Below the pieces are notes generated by a model, which saw only the letters and a list, made by a program, of their open reading frames with translations, was not told the origin of the DNA and made no database searches. 64,000 nt of DNA from NCBI GenBank assembly GCA_040381075.1, contig JBEIHX010000001.1, positions 186,001-250,000 of the forward strand, read 5' to 3'. Source of the DNA: JBEIHX01 sp040381075. GTDB taxonomy: Bacteria; Pseudomonadota; Alphaproteobacteria; Caulobacterales; Aquidulcibacteraceae. This document shows positions 44,040 to 53,195 of this stretch, one piece after another; position 1 is the first letter of the stretch; each line of letters begins with the position of its first letter. Both the position numbers and the translations under genes were made by a program.

Positions 44040-44825
44040 CTATTTCTTCAGCATGCGGGTGAAGACTGCCTGCGCCTCAGCCGAGCTGGTCAACGGGATC
44101 ACCACGCGGAATTCCTCCATGATGCGGCTGTCGAGCTTCTCAGGATCACGCCGCAGCAGGCGTTTGGTTTCGCGCAGCGAGGTCGCAGGCTTGGCGGCCC
44201 AGATGCGCGCGAGGGCGCATGCCTGTGCGTAGCCCTCTCCGGCCGCGGCCTCCATCGTGGCCAAACCGAGACCGACCGCCTCGGACGCGGTCACCATCCC
44301 GGCGCTGAAAAACAGCTGCGCCGCCTTGAGATAGCCGACCCGCTCCTGCAGCAATTGCGTCGACCCCGCCTCGGGGACTACGCCGAGGTCGACAAATGGA
44401 AAGCGGATCTTGGCGTCCGGTTCAACCACGACTGCATCGACCAAAAGCAGGAGCGTTGCGCCAAACCCCACGGCATTGCCCTGCACGACGGCGATGAGCG
44501 GCTTTTCGACCTCCCGCATGACGAACACCAGATCGATGCTCGGGGTGCTGCGCCCGAGCACGCTGGCGGGATCGACGCCACGTCTTTCGACAGCGTCGCC
44601 ATACGCCTTGAAATCCGAGATGTCGTTGCCGGCGCAGAAGTCCCGCCCTTCGCCGCGCAGCAGGATCACCCGGATGTCGGGATCGGCGTCCAGTTCGCGC
44701 AAAGCCCTTCCGATATCGGCGTACATGCTTGATTTGAGGGCGTTGCGCCGATCGGGCCGCGCAATCACGACCACACCCAATGGTCCGTCACGTTCGATAC
44801 GGATCAAGTCCGAGGTCTCGGTCAT
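44040..44825 (-). CDS. Crotonase, Delta3-Delta2-enoyl-CoA isomerase-like
   Basis: This 261-residue crotonase has ARPDRRNALKSSMYADI, the oxyanion loop GRDFCAGNDISDF and GNAVGFGATLLLLVD, where hydratase glutamate 1 is replaced. It also has LGVVPEAGSTQLL. The glutamate in VPEAGS is typical of enoyl-CoA isomerases, which move a cis or trans 3-double bond to position 2. Pairing with the dienoyl-CoA reductase-like gene directly downstream supports a role in unsaturated chain handling. It faces the divergent thiolase operon across a 357-base gap. Confidence 0.87.
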   Translation of the reverse strand: MTETSDLIRIERDGPLGVVVIARPDRRNALKSSMYADIGRALRELDADPDIRVILLRGEGRDFCAGNDISDFKAYGDAVERRGVDPASVLGRSTPSIDLVFVMREVEKPLIAVVQGNAVGFGATLLLLVDAVVVEPDAKIRFPFVDLGVVPEAGSTQLLQERVGYLKAAQLFFSAGMVTASEAVGLGLATMEAAAGEGYAQACALARIWAAKPATSLRETKRLLRRDPEKLDSRIMEEFRVVIPLTSSAEAQAVFTRMLKK

Positions 44826-45182
44826 GTCATTCCCCTGCGCCGCTCCCGCCCCGGGCGGCTGGCTTCAACCCCTTCGGCGACGCCGCCTCCAGTTCGCCTC
44901 CATCACCTCTGTGGTCGAGGGTGAACCAGGCCGACCGGGCAAGCAATTCGCGTCGTCCCCAAACGATTTTCCGCAGGGGAGGCTATGTCCGTATTGCCCT
45001 GCGCGACTGGCGGGTTTCGCTACGGCGCGCCGCCGGGCGTAGAGATATCGTCTCACGCCGGGATGGGCGCGCCGTTCGCCGGTTCGCACGAGCTCCAGCA
45101 GCCCATGTCAGGCGGGGCGGGGTCAGGCGGGGCGGGCCCTCATGGAGACAGGAAACTCCCCGCAGGCAAGAGGATGCTGGCT
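44826..45182. other. 357-bp divergent gap before the thiolase operon
   Basis: No gene is supported. The longer thiolase frame from 44985 is low in family similarity before the chosen start. A GC palindrome lies at 44846-44858, close to the crotonase start. An exact 15-base tandem duplication lies at 45107-45136. Promoters for both divergent units should be here, but no clear -35/-10 pair is visible. Confidence 0.5.
45107..45136. repeat. Exact 15-bp tandem duplication
   Basis: GTCAGGCGGGGCGGG occurs at 45107-45121 and again, without a gap, at 45122-45136. It ends 46 bases before the thiolase ATG at 45183. It may be slippage in GC-rich DNA. Confidence 0.85.
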
Positions 45183-46364
45183 ATGACACGCAAGGCTTTC
45201 ATCGGCGGCGGCGCCATGGTGGAATTCAAGAAGCCCGGATCGAGTGACCCTTATGAAGTGATGGCGGGCAAAGCCATCCGCCTTGCTCTGGCAGACGCCG
45301 GTATTGATCTGGACCTGATCGGGCAGGCATACGCGAGTTACATCTACGGCGACAGCGCCTGCGGTCAGAATGCGCTCTACCAGGTAGGCTATCCCGGCAT
45401 TCCGATTTTCAACGTCAACAACAACTGCTCTTCCGGATCATCGGCGATCTTCCTGGCCCGTCAGGCAGTTGAAGCCGGTATGGTGGATTGCGCCCTCGCC
45501 TTCGGGTTTGAGCAGATGCAGCCCGGCGCGCTCAAGGCGCATTGGGACGACCGGGCCTCACCTGGCCGGGTGGCGGTGAAAGCGCTGTACTCAGCGCGTC
45601 CGCAGACCGAACCCGGACTGGGTGCGCCGATGCTGTTCGGGTCGGCCGGGATCGAATATCTGGAGGACTATGGCGCGGGTCCGGAGCTGTTCGCCAAGGT
45701 GGCGGTGAAGACCCGGCGCCACGCTGCGAACAATCCGTTCGCCCTGTTCACCACGCCGATCACGGTTGACGACGTGATGGGCGCGCCCATGGTCTACGGC
45801 GCAAGTCTCACGCGGCTGATGTGCTGTCCGCCGACCTGCGGGGCGGCGGCCGTTGTTGTCATGAGTGAAGCGTTTGCGCGGCGTCACGGCGTGTCGCGCC
45901 TGGTCGAGATTGCGGGTCAGGGCATGGCGACAGATACGCCCGCGATCTTCGAAAAAGCCCGTAATGTGGTTGGGTATGAGTATGCCGGGCGGGCAGCGCG
46001 CGCCGCATACGAAGCGGCCGGCATCGGCCCTGAGGACGCGGATGTCGTTGAACTCCATGATTGTTTTACGCCCAACGAAGTGATCGCATACGAGGCGCTT
46101 GGTCTGTGCGGCGCGGGGCAAGCCGCACGCATGGTAGAGGACGCAGACAACACCTATGGCGGACGCGTCGTGGTCAACCCCTCCGGCGGATTGATGTCAA
46201 AGGGACATCCGATCGGAGCAACTGGCGTGGCGCAGTGCGTAGAATTGGTGTGGCATTTGCGCGGCGACGCGGGCAAGCGCCAGGTCGAAGGTGCGCGCAT
46301 CGGTCTGCAGCACAACATTGGGGTTCCCGGCGCCGCGGTGGTGACCGTCTACAAGGCCGTCTGA
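45183..46364 (+). CDS. SCP-x-type thiolase
   Basis: This 393-residue thiolase is of the sterol-carrier-protein-x type. Nucleophile C82 lies in NNNCSSGSSAI, ELHDCFTPNE holds the histidine motif, and NPSGGLMSKGHPIGATGVAQ is the closing catalytic segment. SCP-x thiolases cleave 3-oxoacyl-CoAs with a 2-methyl branch, such as those from sterol side chains or isoprenoids. ATG 45183 has AAGAGG nine bases upstream; ATG 45174 lies inside that spacer and is less likely. It leads a three-gene unit with two acyl-CoA dehydrogenases. Confidence 0.9.
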   Translation: MTRKAFIGGGAMVEFKKPGSSDPYEVMAGKAIRLALADAGIDLDLIGQAYASYIYGDSACGQNALYQVGYPGIPIFNVNNNCSSGSSAIFLARQAVEAGMVDCALAFGFEQMQPGALKAHWDDRASPGRVAVKALYSARPQTEPGLGAPMLFGSAGIEYLEDYGAGPELFAKVAVKTRRHAANNPFALFTTPITVDDVMGAPMVYGASLTRLMCCPPTCGAAAVVVMSEAFARRHGVSRLVEIAGQGMATDTPAIFEKARNVVGYEYAGRAARAAYEAAGIGPEDADVVELHDCFTPNEVIAYEALGLCGAGQAARMVEDADNTYGGRVVVNPSGGLMSKGHPIGATGVAQCVELVWHLRGDAGKRQVEGARIGLQHNIGVPGAAVVTVYKAV

Positions 46365-46383
46365 CGATTGACGCGAGGCGATC

Positions 46384-47490
46384 GTGAACTTCGATTTTTC
46401 ACCCGAACAGAAGGCTTTCGGTCAGCAGATTCGCCGCCTCCTGGAGCGGCGTTGTCCAATGACCGAAGTCCGTGCCGCGTTTGCCGACGATGTTGGATAC
46501 AGCCGCACCGTCTGGACGGCGCTCGCCGAGGCTGGTTTCTTGGGCGCGGCGATCGAGGGCGCGCTTGGCGGGGTGGGGCTCGGCCCTCTGGAGGTCTGCG
46601 TCGGCGCCGAGGAACTGGGGCGTGCGCTGGCGCCTGCGCCAAGTCTTGCAAGCGCCTATCTGTGCTCTGAGGCGATCCGCCTCTATGGCGACACGACGCA
46701 GCAGACGCGGTGGCTTGGTCTGCTGGCGTCGGGTGACGTGATCGGGGCCTGGGCCTGTGACGACGGCTTTGCCCCCGCGCTTGACGATCTGCCGGAGCTC
46801 GACGCGGGGCGGTTGCGGGGCGCCCGTTCCATGGTGCTGAACGGCATGACCGGGGATGTTGCAGTCACGCTCGCCCGGACAGTCCGCGGTCAGCCGGTGC
46901 TGGCGCTGTGTGCACTTGGTGCGCCCGAGGTGATCCGTGCTGCAGCCCCGACCATCGATCCGACTCGGCGCGCCGCCAGCCTGCGCTTCGAGGACGCCCC
47001 AGCGCAGGCCCTTGGAACCGCCGGTGCGCCGGAATACCGGCGGCTGATCGAACGCGCGGCGGTCTATCTCGCGTTTGAACAGATCGGCGCCGCCGATCGG
47101 GCGCTTGAGATGGCGCGCGACTACGCGCTGCAGCGCAAGAGCTTCGGCAGACCGATCGGGTCATATCAGGCCATCAAGCACAAGCTTGCGACGATTTACG
47201 CGGGCAATCAGATTGCGCGCGCCCATGCCTATTACGGCGCCTGGGCTCTTGTGGCGGATGGGCCTGAGCTGCCCCTCGCCGCAGCCGGGGCGCGCATCGC
47301 CGCCAGCGAAGCCCTGACGGCGGCTGCGCAGGAAAATATTCAGACCCATGGTGGGCTCGGCGTGACCTGGGACAGCGACTGCCATCTGTTTTATCGCCGC
47401 GCGCGGTTTGACGCCCATGTTCTCGGCGCGCCGTTGGCGTGGAAGGCGCATGCATTGACCGCGCTGCAGGTCGGCCCGGGAGCCGGCTGA
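46384..47490 (+). CDS. Acyl-CoA dehydrogenase-like partner subunit without canonical base
   Basis: This 368-residue protein starts FDFSPEQKAFGQQIRRLLERR and ends in THGGLGVTWDSDCHLFYRRARFDAHVLG, the same layout as the partner subunit at 34713. As there, the catalytic glutamate position is not acidic (RFDAHVLGAP). It is read as the non-catalytic half of a heteromeric dehydrogenase with the next gene, 13 bases downstream. The start is GTG 46384. The unit thiolase, beta-type and alpha-type dehydrogenase duplicates the organisation found on the other strand at 33498-35873. Confidence 0.85.
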   Translation: MNFDFSPEQKAFGQQIRRLLERRCPMTEVRAAFADDVGYSRTVWTALAEAGFLGAAIEGALGGVGLGPLEVCVGAEELGRALAPAPSLASAYLCSEAIRLYGDTTQQTRWLGLLASGDVIGAWACDDGFAPALDDLPELDAGRLRGARSMVLNGMTGDVAVTLARTVRGQPVLALCALGAPEVIRAAAPTIDPTRRAASLRFEDAPAQALGTAGAPEYRRLIERAAVYLAFEQIGAADRALEMARDYALQRKSFGRPIGSYQAIKHKLATIYAGNQIARAHAYYGAWALVADGPELPLAAAGARIAASEALTAAAQENIQTHGGLGVTWDSDCHLFYRRARFDAHVLGAPLAWKAHALTALQVGPGAG

Positions 47491-47503
47491 GAGGAGCCAG
47501 AGC

Positions 47504-48730
47504 ATGGACTTCGACGACACGCCCGCAGAAGCCGCGTTCCGTGAGGAGGTGCGCGTTTGGCTCGACAGCGTGACGACGCGTCTTGGCCCGGACCGCGCAC
47601 GCCCCACCCGCCGGGGGGGCGAGCGCCTTGCGTTGGCGCGCGAATACCAGCGCAGACGTTTCGAGCGCGGTTTCTCCGGCATGACGCTGCCCCGCGAGGT
47701 CGGCGGCGGCGGGCGCCAGGCGATCCACCAAATCATCTATCAGCAGGAAGAGGCGCACTACGACAACTTCGAGGTCCCAGAGATCTTCGGGATCGGGCTG
47801 GCCATGTGTCTGCCCACGATCCTGAGCCACGGCGATCCAGCGCAGCAGGCGCGGTTTGTTCGCCCCGGGCTTCGCGGCGATGAGATCTGGTGTCAGTTGT
47901 TTTCCGAGCCGACCGGCGGATCGGATGCGGCTGCGGCGCGCACCGCGGCGGTGCGCGACGGTGACCAATGGGTAGTGAACGGACAAAAGACCTGGACCTC
48001 CGGCGCGCACTTCGCCGATTTCGGTCTGATGACCACGCGCACCAATCCCACCGCGCCAAAGCATGCCGGCATGACGGTTTTTATCCTGGACATGCGCGCG
48101 CCTGGCGTGGAGACGCGGCCGATCCATCAAATGTCGGGCGAGAGCGACTTCAACGAGGTGTTCCTGACCGATGTGCGCATTCCTGATGCGATGCGCGTAG
48201 GCGGCGTTGATGACGGTTGGAAGGTAGCGATCGCCACGCTGATGCATGAGCGCGCAGGCATTGGCGGACGGGCCCGTGACCTGGGCTGGAGCGGTCTCCT
48301 TCGCATGGCCTTGCAGCCGGATGCGCACGGTCGGCGTCCCATTGCAGATCCGCGCGTGGGTGAACGCATCGTCGATGCCTGGCTGGTGGAGTTCGGCGCG
48401 CAATTGCTTGGCTACCGCGCCATGACCGCCCTGTCGCGCGGTGAACAACCTGGGCCGGAACAATCTGTCATGAAGCTGGTCAAGGCGCCGCAGCTGCAGC
48501 GCAACGCCTACCTCGCAATGGAGATGGCGGATGCCTTTGCTGCGCTCATGCCCGGGACGAAGGCTGGCGTCTGGCGTGAGGTGGAGCATGCCTGGACCTT
48601 TGGCGCCAGCATCCGCATCGCCGGGGGCAGCGATGAGATTCTGCGCAACATTGTCGCTGAGCGTGTGCTGGGACTGCCGGGCGACGTACGTATCGACAAG
48701 ACGACGCCGTTCAATCAGACGCCGGTTTGA
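47504..48730 (+). CDS. Acyl-CoA dehydrogenase, larger subunit of second unlike pair
   Basis: This 408-residue dehydrogenase has QLFSEPTGGSDAAA, VNGQKTWTSGAHFADF, MSGESDFNEVFLTDVRIPDA and the ending IRIAGGSDEILRNIVAERVLGL. The residue aligned to the medium-chain catalytic glutamate is alanine here, whereas its counterpart at 33498 has glutamate. A possible substitute base is the glutamate in LMHERAGIGG, at the isovaleryl-CoA-dehydrogenase position. The stop is followed by a 443-base convergent gap. Confidence 0.87.
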   Translation: MDFDDTPAEAAFREEVRVWLDSVTTRLGPDRARPTRRGGERLALAREYQRRRFERGFSGMTLPREVGGGGRQAIHQIIYQQEEAHYDNFEVPEIFGIGLAMCLPTILSHGDPAQQARFVRPGLRGDEIWCQLFSEPTGGSDAAAARTAAVRDGDQWVVNGQKTWTSGAHFADFGLMTTRTNPTAPKHAGMTVFILDMRAPGVETRPIHQMSGESDFNEVFLTDVRIPDAMRVGGVDDGWKVAIATLMHERAGIGGRARDLGWSGLLRMALQPDAHGRRPIADPRVGERIVDAWLVEFGAQLLGYRAMTALSRGEQPGPEQSVMKLVKAPQLQRNAYLAMEMADAFAALMPGTKAGVWREVEHAWTFGASIRIAGGSDEILRNIVAERVLGLPGDVRIDKTTPFNQTPV

Positions 48731-49173
48731 CACCGCCGTGCTCCGCCGAGCCGTCAAAAGCGTGCTCGCGAATGAGGCCGCCGCGGCGGAGCGGCTTCTC
48801 GCCTTCGAGGCGGCGAGATCCACGTTGCAGACGTCGTTACGCGGCGGCGGGCTCGCTCGTTGCGCTGGCTGGGTGATCGATCCTGGCTGTTGCGCCTTCG
48901 GGCGCATGGACATCCGCGACGACCGCAAACGACTTTGGACGGCCGCGTAACGCAGGCATCTGTGGTTGCCAGACGAGGAATACATACCAGGGACACATAC
49001 CAGGGGCGATCGACAGACTCTGTGTTGCGGCATTTGCGCGCCGCCTCTGATCCTGGTCACCACCTGCCCTCCGGCGCCAAGGTGCTGTCAGATTGTCGCG
49101 ACGCCGGGGCATGCGATGAAACCCCACTTCAGTCAGACCGCGCAGGCAGCGCCCCCGCCAGGATCCGGGACCG
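48731..49173. other. 443-bp convergent gap with two hairpins
   Basis: No gene is supported between the convergent dehydrogenase and hydrolase stops. A 7-pair stem lies at 48797-48803 with 48812-48818, and a 6-pair stem with a TTCG loop (TGCGCCTTCGGGCGCA) lies at 48891-48906. Neither is followed by a T-run. They may act as GC-type terminators or 3'-end stabilisers. I see nothing in the remainder. Confidence 0.5.
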
Positions 49174-50169
49174 TCAGGCTGCAGCGGACGATTGGCGCCA
49201 CGTGCGGGTGAGCCATCGGTCAAGGTCGTCACGCGCGACGATGTCTTCGGGTGTTTCCGTTCCGAGAATGGCGAACCCGCCATGGGGCATGGCTTCTCCG
49301 ACATACAGGTCGGCTTCCAGCCCATGGCGACGCAGCAGGGCATGCATCCGGACGGCATCCGAAAGCAGCAGATCGCGCGTCCCAGTCCTCAGGTAGGTTG
49401 GCGGAAAGGCCCCGGATGGATCGCCGAAGAGTGGGGAAACCAGGGGGTTGCGTGGATCGGCGTCTCCACGATACAGGTCTGCCTCGCGGCCTATTCCCTG
49501 CGCCAGGACCACATCCACGCTGCGGTTTGTCTCGATGCTGTCCCCGGAATGGGTTAAATCGAGCGCAGGCGTGTTGAGAAAGAGCGCAGCCGGTCTGGGC
49601 AGGCCCTCATCCCGTATCCGCAGCATGAGAGCCGCAGCCAGGTTTCCGCCGGCGGACTCTCCTGTGACCAGGATCGAGGACGGATCGAATTGTCCGATCA
49701 GCGATCTATAGACCGCCGCGCAGTCGTCAAGCGCGGCTGGAAACCGATGATCCGGCGCACACCGATAGTCCACGCCATATACCATGCCGCCATGCTGGAT
49801 CGCCTGGCGAGCGGTTGGAAGCACAACCCGCCGCCCCCCAAAGAACGCCCAACCTCCACCGTGCAGATGCAGGTTGACGAGGCGGGGCTCTGTCTGTGTC
49901 CCGGCGCGACAGACACGGTAGACCGCTACGCCATTGATCCGCTGAGGCGCGATGTGCAGCAGTGGAGAGGCCATGATGGCCTCGACCCACTGGTCAGCGG
50001 CTGCGTTGACCGTTTCGATATGCCTGCGCCAGCCCTCGATGTCATCCAGCGCGGGCCGGATTCGCGGCGGGCGCGCGGCCCCCAGCCTCAGCGCAGCGCG
50101 CGCCTCTTCGCTGATGCTGTTTGGAGGGGGCGGCCGCTGATCGCCGCGTTCTGGGTTCGGTCCGGTCAT
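49174..50169 (-). CDS. HSL-like alpha/beta hydrolase
   Basis: This 331-residue hydrolase belongs to the hormone-sensitive-lipase group. The oxyanion motif is HGGGW (103-107), the nucleophile is S172 in TGESAGGNLAAAL, the acid lies near RTGTRDLLLSDAV, and the histidine is in AMPHGGF. No signal peptide is seen. ATG 50169 (MTGPNPERG) starts four bases after the stop of the PhyH gene; the longer frame from 50214 overlaps that gene and is not needed. It is the last gene of the minus-strand uptake operon from 56970. Confidence 0.87.
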   Translation of the reverse strand: MTGPNPERGDQRPPPPNSISEEARAALRLGAARPPRIRPALDDIEGWRRHIETVNAAADQWVEAIMASPLLHIAPQRINGVAVYRVCRAGTQTEPRLVNLHLHGGGWAFFGGRRVVLPTARQAIQHGGMVYGVDYRCAPDHRFPAALDDCAAVYRSLIGQFDPSSILVTGESAGGNLAAALMLRIRDEGLPRPAALFLNTPALDLTHSGDSIETNRSVDVVLAQGIGREADLYRGDADPRNPLVSPLFGDPSGAFPPTYLRTGTRDLLLSDAVRMHALLRRHGLEADLYVGEAMPHGGFAILGTETPEDIVARDDLDRWLTRTWRQSSAAA

Positions 50170-50173
50170 GCCG

Positions 50174-51145
50174 TCAGCGCCGCCTCGCGGCGACAGCCTC
50201 GCGCCAGGGCGCAAGATCCAGCCGCGGATAGCGTTCAGACGCGCCCTTCAGCGTGGCCTCGTCCCAGTAGGGATGCCCTGGACCAGGAAAGCCAAGGGCT
50301 TCGAGCTGGCGCACGCTGCATGCGCTCACGAGGGGGTCCCACCCGGGGTAAAACCCCTTCCGGGGCCAGGGGTTGGCGCCAACCCAATCCGCACTTGCGG
50401 CTTTATATCCGAGATTGAAGAGAAACCGCGCACCGCCCGGCAGGCGCATGTCCGAACCGCGATGGACGACGTCGGCGGCGTAGACGAGCAGTGTGCCCTT
50501 CGGTCCGACCGCGGCGCTTGATGCAGCCTCCCAGGACTGAACCAGGTCTGACCCAATGCGCGTTGCGAGTTCGTTGATTGTCGGCAGAGGCAGAAAATCG
50601 CTTAGGGTTCGGCTGATGATCCGGGTCGGCCCATGGTCGGGCGTGACATCGGACAGGAACAGGAAGGCCTGAGCCTGGGCGAACCGCCCATCACGGCGCG
50701 GCGGCAGCATGAGATGATTGGTGTAGTCAACATGATACGGCTGATCATATTGGGTGACGCCCGTATACTTGGCGAAGGTCTCCGCCTGATAGAGGCGTAT
50801 ATCTTTCGTGGCGAGAACATCCTCCATCAACGCCAGAATGGCGGGATAAAGAGGCAACAGGTTCAACGACGTGTCCGCGAAAGGGAACTCGCGGAGCCCG
50901 GCGAATTGCATCGGCCTGAACTTCGGCTCGCTCCCGGCGTTTTCCGGCGAGCCGGCGATCGCCTTGTAGGCCTCGCTTCTGAAGTCTGCCCGGCCTGCAT
51001 GAAAATCTTCCGGTCTGGGGTACAGACCGAACAGGCCCGGTTCGGCCGTATCAATCTCGCTGCGGCTGAGCAGGCTCTCGATCAACACCCAGCCATGCTC
51101 GCGGTAATGGCGTATATGGGCCTCGCAATGACGCACTTCGCACAT
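50174..51145 (-). CDS. Phytanoyl-CoA dioxygenase (PhyH) family protein
   Basis: This 323-residue protein is of the Fe(II)/2-oxoglutarate-dependent PhyH family. The iron site is complete: H138 and D140 in QPYHVDYTN and H228 in DVVHRGSD, with R240 placed to bind 2-oxoglutarate. PhyH enzymes hydroxylate carbon 2 of 3-methyl-branched acyl-CoAs so that alpha-oxidation can bypass a methyl block, but bacterial members are diverse. Its place directly after an acyl-CoA ligase gene supports a CoA-linked or free-acid substrate. ATG 51145 is chosen; the frame extends to 51274 with a cysteine/proline-rich leader. Confidence 0.83.
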   Translation of the reverse strand: MCEVRHCEAHIRHYREHGWVLIESLLSRSEIDTAEPGLFGLYPRPEDFHAGRADFRSEAYKAIAGSPENAGSEPKFRPMQFAGLREFPFADTSLNLLPLYPAILALMEDVLATKDIRLYQAETFAKYTGVTQYDQPYHVDYTNHLMLPPRRDGRFAQAQAFLFLSDVTPDHGPTRIISRTLSDFLPLPTINELATRIGSDLVQSWEAASSAAVGPKGTLLVYAADVVHRGSDMRLPGGARFLFNLGYKAASADWVGANPWPRKGFYPGWDPLVSACSVRQLEALGFPGPGHPYWDEATLKGASERYPRLDLAPWREAVAARRR

Positions 51146-51639
51146 GCCAAGCCTCCACTGCCTGATTGCCGGCTCGCCGCGGCCGTCTGACCAACCCCCT
51201 GCTGGAAGTTTGGCGCAGGCCGGCATTTGCGCGCAAGCGCCGCCGACGACAGGACATGCGGCTATCCCCGCCAACCCGCCTGGAGACCGGGCGCAGGCTC
51301 AAGCCCCAGCCATGCTTATTCTTCATGCACCCGGTCTCGGTGGCCGGCTCGCGTCAAACCCGCAGTGCGCGCGAACCGCGCGGGGCGCCGGGCGATGTTT
51401 CGCACCAGCCGGCCCCAGCCAATCGAGTCAGAACCCGAGGGCGAACTCGCGGGCAATGCGGGCCCGTGGGGTCATGGGGCATCGCTGCGGCAGGAGACGG
51501 CGACCATTGAATTGTGCGCCCCCTGATTCTCCTGACCTTGGACGCCGGCATCTGGATTGCTGCAGGACTGAACGATCTTCTGTGCACCCCCTTCAGGGAT
51601 CGCGTTCAGAGGCTGTCCGGCGCGACACTGAAGCGCGCT
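51146..51639. other. 494-bp gap between ligase stop and PhyH start
   Basis: Both flanking genes are on the minus strand, so this should hold the PhyH promoter. Open frames here (for example 51144-51659 on the plus strand) have no domain and biased composition. I found no strong hairpin or symmetrical site. Confidence 0.5.
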
Positions 51640-53130
51640 TTACTGGGTCTCTGGCATGATCCGATCTGGTCTGGCGCCTGACGCGCTGGCGGCGATCCGC
51701 TCTGCCTTGAGCGCACTGCGCCGGACTTTTCCGGCGTCATCGCGCAATGGCGAATCGACAAACTCGACGGAGCGCGGTGTCTTGTAAAGGGCGATCCTCT
51801 CGCGCAAAAAATTGAGAAGGGTCTGTGCATCAAGACTCTGCTCCGCCTCCACGATCGCATGCACGACGTTGCCAAGGTCGTCATCAGGAAGACCAATGAC
51901 CGCGCTGGATCTCACGAGCGGGTGACTGTCGATCGCGCTTTCAACCTCCGCCGGATACACATTGGCGCCGCCGACCAGAATCATGTCGGATTGCCGATCG
52001 GCAAGATAGAGATATCCATCTGCATCGAGCCATCCCATGTCGCCCAGGGACTCAAAACCGTCAGCCGTGGCCTTCGGGGCCGCGCCGACATAGTGGTAGG
52101 TCGTGCCGGCTCCCGCCTTCGGGCGCATGAACACCTCGCCGACAACCCCAGGCGGCTGCGGCCGGCCGGCCTCATCGAGGACGCACATGTCGAATGGATC
52201 GAGGGGGCGACCGACGGAGCCCCTGTGGCGCAGCCACTCATCGCCTCGGATCGTCGTTATCCCCTGCCCCTCGGTGCCGCCGTACAGCTCCCAGAGCTTT
52301 TCTCCGCCGATCCAATCGATCCAGGCCTCCTTCAGCCAGACCGGACAGGGAGCCGCCATGTGCCAGATAGTCTCGATGCTGGACATGTCGAAGCGACGGC
52401 GCGTCGCCTCGCCGAGGCGCCAGATGCGCGACATCATCGTTGGAACCAGCAAGAGCCAACTCGCCCTGTGCCGCTCGATGAGCGTCAGAGCTTCAAATGC
52501 GTCGAACTTCGGCATGACGACAAGGTGGTGGCCCCGCGTGATGCCGATCAGCGACATAGAGAAAGGTGCGTTGTGGTAGAGCGCGCCGGGAACAAGCTGG
52601 GTCTGGTCGAGCCTCATCTCCATGAACGAGGCGTCCGGATCGAACATGGCTGGTGCGTGGGCCACGATCAGCTTCGGCCGGCCGGTGCTGCCGCCAGACG
52701 TCGGCGCTTTCCAATAGGACGCAGCGACGGGTTCGAGCGCGCTGCTGCTGAATTCGTCGGCAGCGAGGTCACTGGCGTCGATGCGCAGCGCATTTACCCC
52801 CGCTGGCCCGCCGACCACGACAGCTGGATTGGCAAGCTCGACAATGGCTTCCAGCTCAGGCAGCGGCAGGCGGGCAGAGACCGGCTGGGGCGTCGCTCCG
52901 ATCTTCCAGGCCGCCACAGCGGTCTCGAAGAGACCGATCGAGTTCGGCAGAGCAATAGTGACGAGAGCATCACGCGTGACGCCGAGGGCTGCGAAGCGGC
53001 GCGCGAGCTGGTTTGTGCGCAGATCGAAGTCACGCCGCGACACAACGTGCGCGCCGCACGTGATCAGCGGCCTGTCAGGCGCTGCATCGGCGTGGCGCGC
53101 CAGAATCTCGTGGATGGTCGCAAGAGCCAT
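51640..53130 (-). CDS. AMP-dependent acyl-CoA ligase, paralogue of 19137-20705
   Basis: This 496-residue ligase has the P-loop TSGGSTGRPK (144-153), IWHMAAPCPVWLKEAWIDW, WELYGGTEGQG, LGDMGWLDADGYLYLADRQSD and the C-terminal lysine motif DDAGKVRRS. It shares the unusual SGGSTG P-loop and the WLKEAWI segment with the ligase at 19137 but lacks its A-D-P-P repeat. Bile-acid-CoA-ligase-like activity is inferred only. ATG 53130 is preferred; ATG 53142 and the long frame to 53589 run into transporter sequence. It follows the MFS gene by 65 bases. Confidence 0.87.
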   Translation of the reverse strand: MALATIHEILARHADAAPDRPLITCGAHVVSRRDFDLRTNQLARRFAALGVTRDALVTIALPNSIGLFETAVAAWKIGATPQPVSARLPLPELEAIVELANPAVVVGGPAGVNALRIDASDLAADEFSSSALEPVAASYWKAPTSGGSTGRPKLIVAHAPAMFDPDASFMEMRLDQTQLVPGALYHNAPFSMSLIGITRGHHLVVMPKFDAFEALTLIERHRASWLLLVPTMMSRIWRLGEATRRRFDMSSIETIWHMAAPCPVWLKEAWIDWIGGEKLWELYGGTEGQGITTIRGDEWLRHRGSVGRPLDPFDMCVLDEAGRPQPPGVVGEVFMRPKAGAGTTYHYVGAAPKATADGFESLGDMGWLDADGYLYLADRQSDMILVGGANVYPAEVESAIDSHPLVRSSAVIGLPDDDLGNVVHAIVEAEQSLDAQTLLNFLRERIALYKTPRSVEFVDSPLRDDAGKVRRSALKAERIAASASGARPDRIMPETQ

Positions 53131-53195
53131 GTCCGCCTGCATCTCCCTGTGCCCGGAGCGTCTTCGCCTCGCGGATGACCGCGGACTGGCCGCGC

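Noticed and set aside
48860..49396. A 178-codon plus-strand frame in the convergent gap.
   Set aside because: It continues antisense into the HSL-like hydrolase, and its residues are serine/arginine-rich with no domain.
51144..51659. A 171-codon plus-strand frame in the gap before the PhyH gene.
   Set aside because: Overlaps the PhyH N terminus and the ligase stop on the other strand; biased composition without motifs.
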